NCBI GenBank assembly: GCA_963966185.1
Contig: CAWZYM010000425.1
Location: forward strand, 1-64,000
Length of the DNA: 64,000 nt
Source: Rhabditoides inermis
Lineage: Eukaryota > Nematoda > Chromadorea > Rhabditida > Rhabditidae
Direction: 5' to 3'
A program made the translations under genes and the position numbers. Positions 15,101 through 25,721 of the stretch are shown one piece after another (within the stretch, counting starts at the first letter, position 1; the number at the start of each line of letters is the position of its first letter). The notes beneath the pieces were generated by a model. The model worked only from the letters and a program-made list of their open reading frames with translations. It was not told where the DNA came from and did no database searches.

Positions 15101-18100
15101 TTATCCTGAGAGTGTATCCTGAGAGTTTATCCTGAGACTTTATCCTGAGAATTTATCCTGAGACTTTACCCTGAAAGTTTATCCTGAAACTTTATCCTGA
15201 GACTTTGTTCTGAGAGTTTATCCTGAAAGTTTATCCTGGAAGTTTATCCTGAAAGTTCATCCTGAGAGTTCATCCTGGAAGTTTATCCTGAAAGTTTGTC
15301 CTGTGTTGTCTTGAGTTTGTACTGAGAGTTCATCCTGAGTTGTCTGAGATTTTATCCTGAAAGTTTTTCTGAAAGTTTATCCTAAGAGTTTATGCTGAGT
15401 TGTCCTGAGGCTTCATCCTGAGAGTTTATCCTGTGTTTATCCTGAGAGTTTATCCAGAGAGTTCATCCGGAGACTTTACCCTGAAAGTTTATCCTGAGAG
15501 TTTATCCTGAAAGTTTATCCTGAAAGTTCATCCTGAGAGTTTATTCTGGAAGTTTTTTTTTCTGAAAGTCTATCCTGTGTTGTCTTGAGTTTGTAATGAG
15601 AGTTTGTCCTGAGTTGTCCTGAGATTTTATCCTGAGACTTTATCCTGAGAGTTTATCCTGAGAGTTTATCCTGAGAGTTTATCCTGAAAATTTATCCTGA
15701 GAGTTTATCCTGTGTTTATCTTGAGACTTTATCCTAAGGCTTCATCCTGAGAGTTTATCCTGTGTTTATTCTGAGAGTTTATCCTGAGAGATTATTCTCA
15801 GACTTTACTCTGAAAGTTTATCCTGAGACTTTATCCTGAGAGTTTATTCTGAGAGTTCATCCTGAGAGTTTATCCTGAAAATTTATCCTGAAAGTTTATC
15901 CTGAAAGTTCATCCTGAGAGTTTATCCTGGAAGTTTATCCTGAATGTTTATCCTGTGTTGTCTTGAGTTTGTAATGAGAGTTTATCCTGAGTTGTCCTGA
16001 GATTTTATCCTGAGACTTTATCCTGAGAGTTTATCCTGAGAGTTTATCCTGTGAGTTTATCCTAAAAGTTCATCCTGAGAGTTTATCCTGTGTTTATCCT
16101 GAGACTTTATCTTGAGGCTTCATCCTGAGAGTTTTTCCTGTGTTTATCCTGAGAGTTTATCCTGTGTTTATCCTGAGAGTTTATCCTGAGACTTTATCCT
16201 GAGAGTTTATCCTGAGAGTTATCCTGAGAGTTTATCCTGAAAGTTTATCCTGAGAGTTTATCCTGTGTTTATCTTGAGACTTTATCCTAAGGTTTCATCC
16301 TGAGAGTTTATCCTGTGTTTATCCTGAGAGTTTATCCTGAGAGATTATTCTCAGACTTTACTCTGAAAGTTTATCCTGAGACTTTATCCTGAGAGTTTAT
16401 CCTGAGAGTTCATCCTGAGAGTTTATCCTGAAAGTTTATCCTGAAAGTTTATCCTGAAAGTTCATCCTGAGAGTTTATCCTGGAAGTTTATCCTGAATGT
16501 TTATCCTGTGTTGTCTTGAGTTTGTAATGAGAGTTTATCCTGAGTTGTCCTGAGATTTTATCCTGAGACTTTATCCTGAGAGTTTGTCCTGAGAGTTTAT
16601 CCTGAGAGTTTATCCTGTGAGTTTATCCTGAAAGTTTATCCTGAGAGTTTATCCTGTTTTTATCCTGAGACTTTATCTTGAGGCTTCATCCTGAGAGTTT
16701 ATCCTGTGTTTATCCTGAGAGTATATCCTGAGAGAATATCCTCAGACTTTCTCTGAAAGTTTATCCTGAGACTTTATCCTGAGAGTTCATTCTGAGAGTT
16801 TATCCTGAGAGTTTATCCTGAGAGTTTATCCTGAAAATTTATCCTGAAAGTTCATCCTGAGAGTTTATCCTGGAAGTTTATCCTGAATGTTTATTCTGTG
16901 TTGTCTTGAGTTTGTAATGAGAGTTTATCCTGAGTTGTCCTGAGATTTTATCCTGAGACTTTATCCTGAGAGTTTATCCTGAGAGTTTATCCTGAGAGTT
17001 TATCCTGTGTTTATCCTGAGACTTTTATCTTGAAGATTCATCCTGAGAGTTTATCCTGTGTTTATCCTGAGAGTTTATCCTGGAAGTTTATCCTGAAAGT
17101 TTATCCTGTGTTGTCTTGAGTTTGTATTGAGAGTATATCCTGAGTTGTCCTGAGATTTTATCCTGAGACTTTATCCTGAGAGTTCATCCTGAGAGTTTAT
17201 CCTAAGAGTTTATCCTGTGTTTATCCTGAGAGTTTATCCTGAGAGTGTATCCTGAGAGTTTATCCTGAGACTTTATCCTGAGAATTTATCCTGAGACTTT
17301 ACCCTGAAAGTTTATCCTGAAACTTTATCCTGAGACTTTGTCCTGAGAGTTTATCCTGAAAGTTTATCCTGGAAGTTTATCCTGAAAGTTCATCCTGAGA
17401 GTTCATCCTGGAAGTTTATCCTGAAAGTTTGTCCTGTGTTGTCTTGAGTTTGTACTGAGAGTTCATCCTGAGTTGTCTGAGATTTTATCCTGAAAGTTTT
17501 TCTGAAAGTTTATCCTAAGAGTTTATGCTGAGTTGTCCTGAGGCTTCATCCTGAGAGTTTATCCTGTGTTTATCCTGAGAGTTTATCCAGAGAGTTCATC
17601 CGGAGACTTTACCCTGAAAGTTTATCCTGAGAGTTTATCCTGAAAGTTTATCCTGAAAGTTCATCCTGAGAGTTTATTCTGGAAGTTTTTTTTCTGAAAG
17701 TCTATCCTGTGTTGTCTTGAGTTTGTAATGAGAGTTTGTCCTGAGTTGTCCTGAGATTTTATCCTGAGACTTTATCCTGAGAGTTTATCCTGAGAGTTTA
17801 TCCTGAGAGTTTATCCTGAAAATTTATCCTGAGAGTATATCCTGTGTTTATCTTGAGACTTTATCCTAAGGCTTCATCCTGAGAGTTTATCCTGTGTTTA
17901 TCCTGAGAGTTTATCCTGAGAGATTATTCTCAGACTTTACTCTGAAAGTTTATCCTGAGACTTTATCCTGAGAGTTTATTCTGAGAGTTCATCCTGAGAG
18001 TTTATCCTGAAAGTTTATCCTGAAAGTTTATCCTGAAAGTTCATCCTGAGAGTTTATCCTGGAAGTTTATCCTGAATGTTTATCCTGTGTTGTCTTGAGT

Positions 18101-21100
18101 TTGTAATGAGAGTTTATCCTGAGTTGTCCTGAGATTTTATCCTGAGACTTTATCCTGAGAGTTTATCCTGAGAGTTTATCCTGTGAGTTTATCCTAAAAG
18201 TTCATCCTGAGAGTTTATCCTGTGTTTATCCTGAGACTTTATCTTGAGGCTTCATCCTGAGAGTTTTTCCTGTGTTTATCCTGAGAGTTTATCCTGTGTT
18301 TATCCTGAGAGTTTATCCTGAGACTTTATCCTGAGAGTTTATCCTGAGAGCTATCCTGAGAGTTTATCCTGAAAGTTTATCCTGAGAGTTTATCCTGTGT
18401 TTATCTTGAGACTTTATCCTAAGGTTTCATCCTGAGAGTTTATCCTGTGTTTATCCTGAGAGTTTATCCTGAGAGATTATTCTCAGACTTTACTCTGAAA
18501 GTTTATCCTGAGACTTTATCCTGAGAGTTTATCCTGAGAGTTCATCCTGAGAGTTTATCCTGAAAGTTTATCCTGAAAGTTTATCCTGAAAGTTCATCCT
18601 GAGAGTTTATCCTGGAAGTTTATCCTGAATGTTTATCCTGTGTTGTCTTGAGTTTGTAATGAGAGTTTATCCTGAGTTGTCCTGAGATTTTATCCTGAGA
18701 CTTTATCCTGAGAGTTTGTCCTGAGAGTTTATCCTGAGAGTTTATCCTGTGAGTTTATCCTGAAAGTTTATCCTGAGAGTTTATCCTGTTTTTATCCTGA
18801 GACTTTATCTTGAGGCTTCATCCTGAGAGTTTATCCTGTGTTTATCCTGAGAGTTTATCCTGAGAGATTATCCTCAGACTTTCTCTGAAAGTTTATCCTG
18901 AGACTTTATCCTGAGAGTTCATTCTGAGAGTTTATCCTGAGAGTTTATCCTGAGAGTTTATCCTGAAAATTTATCCTGAAAATTCATCCTGAGAGTTTAT
19001 CCTGGAAGTTTATCCTGAATGTTTATTCTGTGTTGTCTTGAGTTTGTAATGAGAGTTTATCCTGAGTTGTCCTGAGATTTTATCCTGAGAGTTTATCCTG
19101 AGAGTTTATCCTGAGAGTTTATCCTGAGAGTTTATCCTGTGTTTATCCTGAGACTTTTATCTTGAAGATTCATCCTGAGAGTTTATCCTGTGTTTATCCT
19201 GAGAGTTTATCCTGAGAGATTATCCTCAGACTTTCTCTGAAAGTTTATCCTGAGACTTTATCCTGAGAGTTTATCCTGAGAGTTCATCCTGAGAGTTTAT
19301 CCTGAGAGTTTATCCTGAAAGTTTATCCTGAAAGTTCATCCTGAGGGTTTATCCTGGAAGTTTATCCTGAATGTTTATCCTGTGTTGTCTTGAGTTTGTA
19401 ATGATAGTTTATCTTGAGTTGTCCTGAGATTTTATCCTGAGACTTTATCTTGAGAGTTTAACCTGAGAGTTTATCCTAAGAGTTTATCCTGAAAGTTTAT
19501 CCTGAGAGTTTATCCTGCGTTTATCCTGAGACTTTATCTTGAGGCTTCATCCTGTGAGTTTATCCTGTGTTTATCCTGAGAGTTTATCCTGAGAGATTAT
19601 TCTCAGACTTTCTCTGAAAGTTTATCCTGAGACTTTATCCTGAGAGTTTATCCTGAGACTTTACCCTGAAAGTTTATCCTGAGACTTTATCCTGAGACTT
19701 TATCCTGAGAGTTTATCCTGAGAGTTTATCCTGAAAGTTTCTCCTGGAAGTTTTTTCCTGAAAGTTCATCCTGAGAGTTCATCCTGGAAGTTTATCCTGA
19801 AAGTTTATTCTGTGTTGTCTTAAGTTTGTAGTGAGAGTTTATCCTGAGTTGTCCTGAGATTTTATCCTGAAAGTTTATTCTGAAAGTTTATCCTAAGAGT
19901 TTATGCCTAGTTGTCCTGAGGCTTCATCCTGAGAGTTTATCCTGTGTTTATCCTGAGAGTTTATCCAGATAGTTTATCCGGAGACTTTACCCTGAAAGTT
20001 TATCCTGAGACTTTATCCTGAGAGTTTATCCTGAGACTTTACCCTGAAAGTTTATCCTGAGACTTTATCCTGAGAGTTTATCCTGAGAGTTTATCCTGAG
20101 AGTTTATCCTGAAAGTTTATCCTGGAAGTTTTTTTCCTGAAAGTTCATCCTGGGAGTTTATCCTGGAAGTTTATCCTGAAAGTTTATCCTGTGTTGTCTT
20201 GAGTTTGTATTGAGAGTATATCCTGAGTTGTCCTGAGATTTTATCCTGAGACTTTATCCTGAGAGTTCATCCTGAGAGTTTATCCTAAGAGTTTATCCTG
20301 TGTTTATCCTGAGAGTTTATCCTGAGAGTGTATCCTGAGAGTTTATCCTGAGACTTTATCCTGAGAATTTATCCTGAGACTTTACCCTGAAAGTTTATCC
20401 TGAAACTTTATCCTGAGACTTTGTCCTGAGAGTTTATCCTGAAAGTTTATCCTGGAAGTTTATCCTGAAAGTTCATCCTGAGAGTTCATCCTGGAAGTTT
20501 ATCCTGAAAGTTTGTCCTGTGTTGTCTTGAGTTTGTACTGAGAGTTCATCCTGAGTTGTCTGAGATTTTATCCTGAAAGTTTTTCTGAAAGTTTATCCTA
20601 AGAGTTTATGCTGAGTTGTCCTGAGGCTTCATCCTGAGAGTTTATCCTGTGTTTATCCTGAGAGTTTATCCAGAGAGTTCATCCGGAGACTTTACCCTGA
20701 AAGTTTATCCTGAGAGTTTATCCTGAAAGTTTATCCTGAAAGTTCATCCTGAGAGTTTATTCTGGAAGTTTTTTTTTCTGAAAGTCTATCCTGTGTTGTC
20801 TTGAGTTTGTAATGAGAGTTTGTCCTGAGTTGTCCTGAGATTTTATCCTGAGACTTTATCCTGAGAGTTTATCCTGAGAGTTTATCCTGAGAGTTTATCC
20901 TGAAAATTTATCCTGAGAGTTTATCCTGTGTTTATCTTGAGACTTTATCCTAAGGCTTCATCCTGAGAGTTTATCCTGTGTTTATTCTGAGAGTTTATCC
21001 TGAGAGATTATTCTCAGACTTTACTCTGAAAGTTTATCCTGAGACTTTATCCTGAGAGTTTATTCTGAGAGTTCATCCTGAGAGTATATCCTGAAAGTTT

Positions 21101-24100
21101 ATCCTGAAAGTTTATCCTGAAAGTTCATCCTGAGAGTTTATCCTGGAAGTTTATCCTGAATGTTTATCCTGTGTTGTCTTGAGTTTGTAATGAGAGTTTA
21201 TCCTGAGTTGTCCTGAGATTTTATCCTGAGACTTTATCCTGAGAGTTTATCCTGAGAGTTTATCCTGTGAGTTTATCCTAAAAGTTCATCCTGAGAGTTT
21301 ATCCTGTGTTTATCCTGAGACTTTATCTTGAGGCTTCATCCTGAGAGTTTTTCCTGTGTTTATCCTGAGAGTTTATCCTGTGTTTATCCTGAGAGTTTAT
21401 CCTGAGACTTTATCCTGAGAGTTTATCCTGAGAGTTATCCTGAGAGTTTATCCTGAAAGTTTATCCTGAGAGTTTATCCTGTGTTTATCTTGAGACTTTA
21501 TCCTAAGGTTTCATCCTGAGAGTTTATCCTGTGTTTATCCTGAGAGTTTATCCTGAGAGATTATTCTCAGACTTTACTCTGAAAGTTTATCCTGAGACTT
21601 TATCCTGGGAGTTTATCCTGAGAGTTCATCCTGAGAGTTTATCCTGAAAGTTTATCCTGAAAGTTTATCCTGAAAGTTCATCCTGAGAGTTTATCCTGGA
21701 AGTTTATCCTGAATGTTTATCCTGTGTTGTCTTGAGTTTGTAATGAGAGTTTATCCTGAGTTGTCCTGAGATTTTATCCTGAGACTTTATCCTGAGAGTT
21801 TGTCCTGAGAGTTTATCCTGAGAGTTTATCCTGTGAGTTTATCCTGAAAGTTTATCCTGAGAGTTTATCCTGTTTTTATCCTGAGACTTTATCTTGAGGC
21901 TTCATCCTGAGAGTTTATCCTGTGTTTATCCTGAGAGTATATCCTGAGAGAATATCATCAGACTTTCTCTGAAAGTTTATCCTGAGACTTTATCCTGAGA
22001 GTTCATTCTGAGAGTTTATCCTGAGAGTTTATCCTGAGAGTTTATCCTGAAAATTTATCCTGAAAGTTCATCCTGAGAGTTTATCCTGGAAGTTTATCCT
22101 GAATGTTTATTCTGTGTTGTCTTGAGTTTGTAATGAGAGTTTATCCTGAGTTGTCCTGAGATTTTATCCTGAGACTTTATCCTGAGAGTTTATCCTGAGA
22201 GTTTATCCTGAGAGTTTATCCTGTGTTTATCCTGAGACTTTTATCTTGAAGATTCATCCTGAGAGTTTATCCTGTGTTTATCCTGAGAGTTTATCCTGAG
22301 AGATTATCCTCAGACTTTCTCTGAAAGTTTATCCTGAGACTTTATCCTGAGAGTTTATCCTGAGACTTTACCCTGAAAGTTTATCCTGAGACTTTATCCT
22401 GAGACTTTATCCTGAGAGTTTATCCTGAGAGTTTATCCTGAAAGTTTCTCCTGGAAGTTTTTTCCTGAAAGTTCATCCTGAGAGTTCATCCTGGAAGTTT
22501 ATCCTGAAAGTTTATTCTGTGTTGTCTTAAGTTTGTAGTGAGAGTTTATCCTGAGTTGTCCTGAGATTTTATCCTGAAAGTTTATTCTGAAAGTTTATCC
22601 TAAGAGTTTATGCCTAGTTGTCCTGAGGCTTCATCCTGAGAGTTTATCCTGTGTTTATCCTGAGAGTTTATCCAGATAGTTTATCCGGAGACTTTACCCT
22701 GAAAGTTTATCCTGAGACTTTATCCTGAGAGTTTATCCTGAGACTTTACCCTGAAAGTTTATCCTGAGACTTTATCCTGAGAGTTTATCCTGAGAGTTTA
22801 TCCTGAGAGTTTATCCTGAAAGTTTATCCTGGAAGTTTTTTTTCCTGAAAGTTCATCCTAGGAGTTTATCCTGGAAGTTTATCCTGAAAGTTTATCCTGT
22901 GTTGTCTTGAGTTTGTATTGAGAGTATATCCTGAGTTGTCCTGAGATTTTATCCTGAGACTTTATCCTGAGAGTTCATCCTGAGAGTTTATCCTAAGAGT
23001 TTATCCTGTGTTTATCCTGAGAGTTTATCCTGAGAGTGTATCCTGAGAGTTTATCCTGAGACTTTATCCTGAGAATTTATCCTGAGACTTTACCCTGAAA
23101 GTTTATCCTGAAACTTTATCCTGAGACTTTGTCCTGAGAGTTTATCCTGAAAGTTTATCCTGGAAGTTTATCCTGAAAGTTCATCCTGAGAGTTCATCCT
23201 GGAAGTTTATCCTGAAAGTTTGTCCTGTGTTGTCTTGAGTTTGTACTGAGAGTTCATCCTGAGTTGTCTGAGATTTTATCCTGAAAGTTTTTCTGAAAGT
23301 TTATCCTAAGAGTTTATGCTGAGTTGTCCTGAGGCTTCATCCTGAGAGTTTATCCTGTGTTTATCCTGAGAGTTTATCCAGAGAGTTCATCCGGAGACTT
23401 TACCCTGAAAGTTTATCCTGAGAGTTTATCCTGAAAGTTTATCCTGAAAGTTCATCCTGAGAGTTTATTCTGGAAGTTTTTTTTTTCTGAAAGTCTATCC
23501 TGTGTTGTCTTGAGTTTGTAATGAGAGTTTGTCCTGAGTTGTCCTGAGATTTTATCCTGAGACTTTATCCTGAGAGTTTATCCTGAGAGTTTATCCTGAG
23601 AGTTTATCCTGAAAATTTATCCTGAGAGTTTATCCTGTGTTTATCTTGAGACTTTATCCTAAGGCTTCATCCTGAGAGTTTATCCTGTGTTTATTCTGAG
23701 AGTTTATCCTGAGAGATTATTCTCAGACTTTACTCTGAAAGTTTATCCTGAGACTTTATCCTGAGAGTTTATTCTGAGAGTTCATCCTGAGAGTTTATCC
23801 TGAAAGTTTATCCTGAAAGTTTATCCTGAAAGTTCATCCTGAGAGTTTATCCTGGAAGTTTATCCTGAATGTTTATCCTGTGTTGTCTTGAGTTTGTAAT
23901 GAGAGTTTATCCTGAGTTGTCCTGAGATTTTATCCTGAGACTTTATCCTGAGAGTTTATCCTGAGAGTTTATCCTGTGAGTTTATCCTAAAAGTTCATCC
24001 TGAGAGTTTATCCTGTGTTTATCCTGAGACTTTATCTTGAGGCTTCATCCTGAGAGTTTTTCCTGTGTTTATCCTGAGAGTTTATCCTGTGTTTATCCTG

Positions 24101-25388
24101 AGAGTTTATCCTGAGACTTTATCCTGAGAGTTTATCCTGAGAGTTATCCTGAGAGTTTATCCTGAAAGTTTATCCTGAGAGTTTATCCTGTGTTTATCTT
24201 GAGACTTTATCCTAAGGTTTCATCCTGAGAGTTTATCCTGTGTTTATCCTGAGAGTTTATCCTGAGAGATTATTCTCAGACTTTACTCTGAAAGTTTATC
24301 CTGAGACTTTATCCTGGGAGTTTATCCTGAGAGTTCATCCTGAGAGTTTATCCTGAAAGTTTATCCTGAAAGTTTATCCTGAAAGTTCATCCTGAGAGTT
24401 TATCCTGGAAGTTTATCCTGAATGTTTATCCTGTGTTGTCTTGAGTTTGTAATGAGAGTTTATCCTGAGTTGTCCTGAGATTTTATCCTGAGACTTTATC
24501 CTGAGAGTTTGTCCTGAGAGTTTATCCTGAGAGTTTATCCTGTGAGTTTATCCTGAAAGTTTATCCTGAGAGTTTATCCTGTTTTTATCCTGAGACTTTA
24601 TCTTGAGGCTTCATCCTGAGAGTTTATCCTGTGTTTATCCTGAGAGTATATCCTGAGAGAATATCCTCAGACTTTCTCTGAAAGTTTATCCTGAGACTTT
24701 ATCCTGAGAGTTCATTCTGAGAGTTTATCCTGAGAGTTTATCCTGAGAGTTTATCCTGAAAATTTATCCTGAAAGTTCATCCTGAGAGTTTATCCTGGAA
24801 GTTTATCCTGAATGTTTATTCTGTGTTGTCTTGAGTTTGTAATGAGAGTTTATCCTGAGTTGTCCTGAGATTTTATCCTGAGACTTTATCCTGAGAGTTT
24901 ATCCTGAGAGTTTATCCTGAGAGTTTATCCTGAGAGTTTATCCTGTGTTTATCCTGAGACTTTTATCTTGAAGATTCATCCTGAGAGTTTATCCTGTGTT
25001 TATCCTGAGAGTTTATCCTGAGAGATTATCCTCAGACTTTCTCTGAAAGTTTATCCTGAGACTTTATCCTGAGAGTTTATCCTGAGAGTTCATCCTGAGA
25101 GTTTATCCTGAGAGTTTATCCTGAAAGTTTATCCTGAAAGTTCATCCTGAGGGTTTATCCTGGAAGTTTATCCTGAATGTTTATCCTGTGTTGTCTTGAG
25201 TTTGTAATGATAGTTTATCTTGAGTTGTCCTGAGATTTTATCCTGAGACTTTATCTTGAGAGTTTAACCTGAGAGTTTATCCTAAGAGTTTATCCTGAAA
25301 GTTTATCCTGAGAGTTTATCCTGTGTTTATCCTGAGACTTTATCTTGAGGCTTCATCCTGAGAGTTTATCCTGTGTTTATCCTGAGAG
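101..25388. repeat. Higher-order blocks of the 13-bp array
   Basis: A rare variant module, tttgtattgagagtatatcc, recurs at about 101, 3144, 5791, 8848, 11918, 14988, 17121, 20204 and 22912. The spacings are 3043, 2647, 3057, 3070, 3070, 2133, 3083 and 2708 bp. The commonest lengths (3057, 3070, 3070, 3083) differ by exactly one 13-bp unit, so the blocks are tandem duplications of one ancestral block of about 3.07 kb that later gained or lost single units. A second marker, ttatgcctagttgtcctgag, at 2841, 5488, 8545, 11615, 14685, 19901 and 22608 gives the same ladder. It is missing from the short block ending near 17121. Confidence 0.9.
14988..17120. repeat. Shortened higher-order block (2133 bp)
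   Basis: This block is about 0.94 kb shorter than its 3070-bp neighbours. After the module gacttttatcttgaagattc near 17020 it passes within about 100 bp to the next block marker at 17121, whereas full blocks have about 1.06 kb between these points. The missing part includes the ttatgcctagttg marker. The simplest reading is an internal deletion between similar 13-bp units. Blocks starting at 3144 (2647 bp) and 20204 (2708 bp) have smaller internal losses of the same kind. Confidence 0.75.
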
Positions 25389-25480
25389 TATCAAATAATG
25401 TACCGTTCCGAGACGTTCAGCGGTGGCTGCGTCTCCTCCAGTTCCTCCCAGGTCCAGGCTTCCTTGACGAGTGGGGGCTC
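25389..25480. repeat. Direct repeat copy 1 within the island
   Basis: This segment starts tatcaaataatgtaccgttc and matches 25583-25671 at an offset of 194 bp. The copies are near-identical, with two clear differences: a 3-bp indel (cca present here, around 25454-25456) and a/t at the later gacgag versus gtcgag. Beyond 25480 the copies diverge. The duplicated piece covers the start of the intron and most of the exon, which makes this an exon duplication rather than a satellite unit. Confidence 0.9.
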
Positions 25481-25514
25481 CTCGGGGGCTCCGCGCTGCG
25501 GACCGGCCAGCACC
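25404..25514 (-). pseudogene. Complete copy of a symmetric 111-bp exon, gene not recognised
   Basis: Read on the minus strand, an acceptor (TTGCTTATTTCAG) ends at 25515. The exon then opens with one G completing a codon, followed by 36 codons beginning VLAGPQRGAPEEPPLVKEAW and ending TWEELEETQPPLNVSE, and two bases (CG) before GTACAT at 25403. Its length is 111 bp, a multiple of 3. It starts and ends in the same phase, so repeated copies splice in frame (CG+G gives Arg). It is about 70% GC, against 33% in the adjacent intron. The peptide is acidic and proline-rich; I do not recognise it. The donor is weak (C and A at +4 and +5). If unspliced, the frame reads YII and stops. Only 15 bp separate the exon from the 13-bp array, so this is probably a broken gene, though an exon of a living gene with minisatellite introns cannot be excluded. 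Confidence 0.6.
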
Positions 25515-25597
25515 CTGAAATAAGCAATGTTTATGAAACGGGTGACACTCAACACGCAAAATTAGATCAAGAACAATGTTGTTATCAAATAATGTAC
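25515..25597 (-). other. Probable 83-bp intron between the two exon copies
   Basis: On the minus strand the segment starts GTACATTATT and ends with the pyrimidine-rich acceptor TTGCTTATTTCAG. Two matches to the yUnAy branch-point consensus are visible: TTCAT, with its A about 19 nt before the acceptor, and CTAAT, about 47 nt before it. GC is about 33% between exons of much higher GC. Intron (83) plus exon (111) equals the observed 194-bp duplication offset exactly. The weak point is the donor, GTACAT, which lacks the usual +5 G. The first part of the same intron (GTACATTATTTGATA) is repeated after the other exon copy at 25389-25403 and is then cut by the 13-bp array. Confidence 0.55.
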
Positions 25598-25671
25598 CGT
25601 TCCGAGACGTTCAGCGGTGGCTGCGTCTCCTCCAGTTCCTCCCAGGTGGCTTCCTTGTCGAGTGGGGGCTC
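25583..25671. repeat. Direct repeat copy 2 within the island
   Basis: Second copy of the 194-bp-offset duplication, lacking 3 bp relative to copy 1. It lies next to the 30-bp array. Its GC-rich end (caccgcggtc, 25671-25680) is not clearly alignable to copy 1, so the original exon is probably truncated or rearranged there. Confidence 0.88.
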
Positions 25672-25683
25672 ACCGCGGTCCAT
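25598..25683 (-). pseudogene. Truncated second exon copy abutting the 30-bp array
   Basis: This is the minus-strand paralogue of the exon at 25404-25514. It reads MDRGEPPLDKEATW and continues EELEETQPPLNVSE, then CG before GTACAT. Relative to the complete copy it has Asp for Val and lacks one Trp codon (3-bp indel), so its frame is preserved. The ATG complement at 25681-25683 is supplied by the array unit itself. The reading frame continues upstream into the array (YKTPQFV-type frame) as far as a TGA in the third unit. No acceptor is visible upstream, so the original exon start has probably been lost at the array junction. The ATG has an acceptable context (A at -3, G at +4), but a functional start there would be fortuitous. 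Confidence 0.5.
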
Positions 25684-25702
25684 TTGTACAAATTGTGGTG
25701 TT

Positions 25703-25721
25703 TTGTATCTCTGTGATACAA
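25703..25721. other. Unit hairpin (example), repeated through the 30-bp array
   Basis: Type A units contain ttgtatc-tctgt-gatacaa: perfect 7-bp arms around a 5-nt loop. Type B units have ttgtatc-acatt-ggtacaa, which pairs over 7 bp in RNA with one G-U. The variant at 26243-26261, ttgtacc-acaat-ggtacaa, is perfectly paired, as is ttgtttc-tctgt-gaaacaa at 36933-36951, where both arms differ from type A. The unit at 26093-26111 has 9-bp arms around one base. Some units break the stem, for example ttgtttc with gatacaa, or the aac variants. Whether the structure forms or matters is not known. Confidence 0.7.

Larger units (their letters stand above)
1..25388. repeat. 13-bp minisatellite array (unit gtttatcctgaga)
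   Basis: The whole stretch is made of head-to-tail variants of the 13-mer gtttatcctgaga, roughly 1950 units, about 38% GC. Common variants replace gaga with gaaa, ggaa or gact, or tta with tca. Degenerate modules such as tgtgttgtcttgagtttgt, gagttgtcctgag and 12-bp units with one t missing recur at long intervals and mark higher-order blocks. Stops occur in every frame on both strands because the unit contains tga (and taa on the complement), so there is no coding potential. The array runs off the left edge and ends abruptly at the unique island. I saw no transposon or unique insertion inside it. Confidence 0.97.
25389..25680. other. Unique island between two minisatellite arrays
   Basis: These 292 bp are the only non-tandem sequence in the window. 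They contain a 194-bp-offset duplication and, on the minus strand, an exon-intron-exon arrangement (separate entries). Composition is sharply split: the complete exon is about 70% GC and the intron about 33% GC, while the flanking arrays are about 37-38% GC. The left edge falls inside a 13-bp unit, with the t at 25389 shared by both. The right edge runs into a partial 30-bp unit. I see no promoter, polyadenylation signal or mobile-element terminus. Confidence 0.9.

Noticed and set aside
1..25388. Telomeric or subtelomeric simple repeat
   Set aside because: No TTAGGG-type units or degenerate telomere repeats were seen in any array.
25389..25680. Fragment of a retrotransposon or endogenous viral element
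   Set aside because: No reverse-transcriptase, gag, LTR or poly-A features are visible. The duplicated GC-rich exon and small intron fit better.
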